DNA of 47,691 nt, from assembly GCA_937951485.1 (NCBI GenBank), contig CALEDJ010000041.1, positions 1 through 47,691 of the forward strand, given 5' to 3'. The position numbers and the translations under genes are program-made. The notes below the pieces were generated by a model. That model was not told the origin of the DNA. It saw only the letters and a program-made list of their open reading frames with translations, and made no database searches. The DNA is from an uncultured bacterium (GTDB lineage Bacteria > Hydrogenedentota > Hydrogenedentia > Hydrogenedentales > CAILVY01). Positions 46,201-47,691 of this stretch are shown here, piece by piece (position 1 is the first letter of the stretch; each line of letters opens with the position of its first letter).

Positions 46201-46719
46201 GTTTTTGTTCCGGAAGGTGGTGAAGGCGAAGGCGAAGGCGAAGGCGAGGGAGAAGGTGAGGGCGAGGGTGAAGGTGAAGGCGAAGGCGAGGGCGAAGGCG
46301 AAGGTGAAGGTGAAGGCGAGGGCGAAGGCGAAGGTGAGGGTGAAGGCGAGGGTGAAGGCGAGGGCGAGGGTGAAGGCGAAGGCGAAGGCGAAGGTGAGGG
46401 TGAATGCGAACGTGAGTTCCACAGCGCCGATACTAATGAGAATAATCTCATCAGCCTGTCCGAACTGCTGCGGGTGATTCAGTTCTTCAACTCAGGTGGA
46501 TATCACTGCGCCGTTCCGCCAGAGAACACTGAAGACGGATACCTTGCCGGTCCCGGCGAGGACAGGGATTGTTGCCCACACACCAGCGACTACAATCCCC
46601 AGAACTGGGTTATCAGCCTGTCCGAATTGCTGCGGGTGATCCAGTTCTACAATGCTGGTGGCTACTACTATTGTCCGCTGCAGGGCACGGAAGACGGCTA
46701 CTGCGTCGGCCAGCCGTAA
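43249..46719 (+). CDS. Secreted LRR / InlB-repeat surface protein with (Gly-Glu)n linker and dockerin-like tail
   Basis: A 1156-residue exported protein. The signal peptide is residues 1-21 (ending SAYA). Residues about 85-385 are leucine-rich repeats of the bacterial kind (LSLSGNELTDISPLANL, LYLGGNAIDDAALAEV). Residues about 389-988 are eight InlB B-repeat-like beta modules, each starting Y-x-V/L-T and ending x-AVF, with PDPGWGF-like cores. Residues about 989-1052 are about 30 Gly-Glu dipeptides. The last 100 residues hold two copies of ISLSELLRVIQF followed by F/YN-S/A-GGY, a dockerin-like pair each preceded by an Asp/Asn-rich loop, with several Cys. AAGGAG lies 6 nt before ATG 43249. It probably acts in adhesion or binding at the cell surface; the tail may be the attachment device (inference). 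Confidence 0.8.
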   Translation: MKRLVLIVIPVMMCAVGLSAYADPGDVPMPDPILEAAVEAIIGDDGVPGAVDGNWLIGDGNSSAGPGLNDPDGLVELGSLDDFIVGVTDLTGLEAALNLEVMVLALGDIASLEPIKDLPNLFGLAGVNVGIGDAELAELASGSAPLAVLLLLNVNLDDFPNDITTAGINSIGALSGLVELAVVNTGNDLDISGLSGLSLGDLGLGVGLNLSSNNIVGGLDVIEEFVGLANLTLDDIGMTDSDLGGIDWSVFTALTESLSLSGNELTDISPLANLGATPALLGLSFNDISTGLNALNVLSDVNELYLGGNAIDDAALAEVNWANFVNLVWLGLALNEITDLTPLLDLVGQAAPGLEIYLFGNPLSNEALCVQIPLLEAAGFVVSPASGPCYDLTIAVTGDGTTDPAPGTYSYPEGGGVLVLAIADPGWGFVEWQGDIGGADPNNPSLFVTMDQDRVVTAVFAELIYSVTVAAGANGTTNPAPGVYGFTSDQFFVVEAIPDAGFAFDRWEDGMGNPIPFAERIFGFNVSQYDTIVAIFVPADYTVTINAVGPGTVYPVPGVYGMLAGRSFYVVAFPDPGAYFGGFTGDIVSGNPWLNFVVDQDYDITANFTNTGYELTIQKTGDGFLIPAPGVYRVADGLSLTLKAFAAPGWQFSEWQTEDFVLADPTNPEQEITISGADATITAVFEPIPTATVTITVGGGNGTTDPSGAIEVPVGNPIFIQAIPDPGWVFSHWEDGDGAVIGTFPFLSFFVTEDITVVAFFVEADYEVVILPADNGTTLPPPGTYYVLEGASLFIASLPDPGYALGWWEDGDGGLFSTTINLFLGNIEQNITVKPVFVVADYTLTLSRSGPGSGNVFPFVGSRGYRAGDEVYIFVTPDPGSYFGGWQGDATGYAMGIVVVMDEDKSIEAVLADSGYNLTVAIDGFGFVNYPLGTTPLAENVTFDIVARPGVGWLFGSWQGDIGDEDPYDPTLSVVIDQDRSVLAVFVPEGGEGEGEGEGEGEGEGEGEGEGEGEGEGEGEGEGEGEGEGEGEGEGEGEGEGEGEGEGEGEGECEREFHSADTNENNLISLSELLRVIQFFNSGGYHCAVPPENTEDGYLAGPGEDRDCCPHTSDYNPQNWVISLSELLRVIQFYNAGGYYYCPLQGTEDGYCVGQP
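46213..46404 (+). repeat. Degenerate hexamer tandem repeat encoding Gly-Glu
   Basis: About 30 copies of the hexamer GARGGY (GAAGGC, GAGGGT and variants) lie in frame inside the surface protein. Changes by whole hexamers preserve the reading frame and alter only the linker length. Third-position variation shows that the protein sequence, not the DNA, is conserved. Confidence 0.9.
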
Positions 46720-46742
46720 ACGAAGGTTAATCATAACAGTAC

Positions 46743-46780
46743 GGGGCGGCCTCGGCGTGCCGGGGCCGCCTCACTTTTTT
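46743..46780 (+). terminator. Rho-independent terminator of the LRR surface protein gene
   Basis: A GC-rich stem, GGCGGCC (46745-46751) and GGCCGCC (46764-46770), with further inner pairing is followed by TCAC and six T. It lies 24 bp past the stop. Confidence 0.85.
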
Positions 46781-47060
46781 GCCTTGTTGGAATGTGTCTT
46801 CTGACGAAACACAATTCGTGTTGCTCATGGTGGTTTTTCGGTTTTGCACCGCTGTCTTTGTTGCACAAACTCATATATGCCACGAAGAATCCTTTCTTTT
46901 CATTCATCCTGAATTAATCTGAAACGAGTCCCCAGTCACACAGTTTTTGGTGAAAGGATTAAATACGGCGCGCCACGGGCGAACAAGGTCCGCACAGGGG
47001 GATTGCGCACGGGGAAGCGATGTTATGAGTAAGCGGTGATTTCCTTGTGTTCTTGGGAAG
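46781..47060. other. Intergenic region before the broken beta-helix gene
   Basis: No convincing gene. A 57-codon minus-strand frame (about 46725-46905) overlaps the terminator and has no family likeness. No RNA or repeat is recognised. Confidence 0.45.
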
Positions 47061-47501
47061 GTGGCTGGTCTGCTTGTCGTTTGTGTCGCCATGTGTGCGG
47101 GTTCCGGAGTGAGGGCGGCGGAGTAGCAGGTTACAGACACAGGCGACGCCGGCCCAGGCACCCTGCGCCGGGCGATCACCCAGGAGAACGCCAATCCGGG
47201 ACCGGACAGCATCACCTTCGACCTCGGCCTGCCGACTGCCAGTGTAATCCACCCGCTTTCCTCACTTCCCGCGTTGAGCGACATAAGCGGCGGTACTGCG
47301 TTCACCACCCGCTTCGGCGTGGTATCAGACGGTACGCTTGCGGAGGAACTTAGCGTCAATGGATTGCATCTTATTTCCAATGATAATGACATTGGCTGTC
47401 TGACCATCCGCAACTTCAGCGGCAACGACATCCGCATAGCCGGAAAAGACAACATCGTCAAGAATTGTCTTATCGGCTGCTGCGTCGGCCCGCCTCCGTA
47501 A
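47061..47501 (+). pseudogene. Broken right-handed beta-helix (parallel beta-helix/adhesin-like) gene
   Basis: From GTG 47061 the frame reads a signal-peptide-like start (AGLLVVCVAMCAGSGVRAAE), then an in-frame TAG (47124-47126). It then continues VTDTGDAGPGTLRRAITQEN and DSITFDL, the hallmark N-terminal repeat of secreted parallel beta-helix proteins. It goes on through HLISNDNDIGCLTIRNFSG and DNIVKNCLIGCCV to a TAA at 47499. Such proteins are normally many hundred residues long; this one stops after about 125. The stop at the signal-peptide border plus the truncation make it a likely pseudogene. Confidence 0.6.
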
Positions 47502-47691
47502 TCCGCGGCTTTGTGTGTTTCCAGTGCTGTCCAAAATATGCTAAGCGTTAAGTAACCGTTCACGGGGTCAAGAATGCGAAAACACCCGGAAAACCGCACT
47601 TTTTCGGCGCACAAGTCGTCGCATTTTGCCGCATTTTCGCGCCGTTCTCCCGCTGCAATTGCGAAAAACCCCATGTTTTTGGGGGGTTCAA

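Noticed and set aside
46165-46477. Frames encoding Lys-Ala or Ser-Pro repeats
   Set aside because: They are other-frame readings of the Gly-Glu hexamer repeat.
34199-47126. Alternative genetic code
   Set aside because: TAA, TAG and TGA all end normal genes in the window.
46904-47674. 256-codon minus-strand frame
   Set aside because: It is antisense to the beta-helix remnant, whose plus-strand translation has recognisable VTDTGDAGPGTLRRAI repeats.

Overview
The window looks like a piece of chromosome from an uncultured bacterium of the PVC / Hydrogenedentota-Lentisphaerota type, probably Candidatus Hydrogenedentes. This is inference, and no rRNA is present to settle it. Three things point there. 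The window has prepilin-type proteins with a C-terminal H-X10-DG motif. It has a secreted protein with a long Gly-Glu repeat followed by a duplicated dockerin-like ISLSELLRVIQF motif. It is also rich in secreted glycosidases and esterases. Genes are moderately GC-rich, use the standard bacterial code, and mostly have AAGGAG-like ribosome binding sites. Several promoters are near consensus (TTGACA / TATAAT).

Layout. 0-3 kb: 54-bp tandem palindromic repeats, a GNAT acetyltransferase, the tail of a broken alpha/beta hydrolase and a GHKL (Hsp90-like) ATPase. 3-13.4 kb: a secreted BNR/sialidase-like protein, a Dabb + uroporphyrinogen-decarboxylase-like pair, a histone-deacetylase-like hydrolase, uppP, mpl, a secreted GH10 xylanase and gpsA. 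13.6-16.7 kb: a response regulator of inverted layout (HTH then receiver) and two prepilin-like paralogues. 17.2-24 kb: an alginate-export-type outer-membrane porin, a ketopantoate-reductase-like enzyme, a zinc polyol/alcohol dehydrogenase, and a ceramidase-like hydrolase coupled to a SpoIIM-like membrane protein. 24-27.8 kb: larE, mtaB and miaB, all on the minus strand, the last two overlapping. 27.9-32.6 kb: an M16 protease and an M8-like metalloprotease with a C-terminal sorting tail. 32.6-40.4 kb: GH29 and GH95 fucosidases flanking a third prepilin-like gene, a very Cys-rich secreted protein and a membrane-anchored protein. 40.5-43 kb: tRNA-His and a two-domain esterase. 43.2-47.7 kb: an LRR / InlB-repeat / (GE)n / dockerin-like surface protein and a broken beta-helix protein.

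Taken together, the catabolic genes (GH10, GH29, GH95, a CE15-like esterase, porin, polyol dehydrogenase) suggest a heterotroph degrading plant or algal polysaccharides. Cell-wall (uppP, mpl), lipid (gpsA) and tRNA-modification genes (miaB, mtaB) are interspersed as single housekeeping units.

The least explained parts are four. First, the 34.2-37.4 kb cassette: a promoter with a poly-G spacer, a prepilin-like gene, a Cys-rich gene interrupted by an early in-frame TGA, and an anchored protein of unknown function. Second, the GE-repeat/dockerin-like surface protein. Third, a tRNA-His without the canonical G-1:C73 identity pair. Fourth, the truncated GHKL ATPase scar near the left end. All statements come from reading the sequence. 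No database search was possible.
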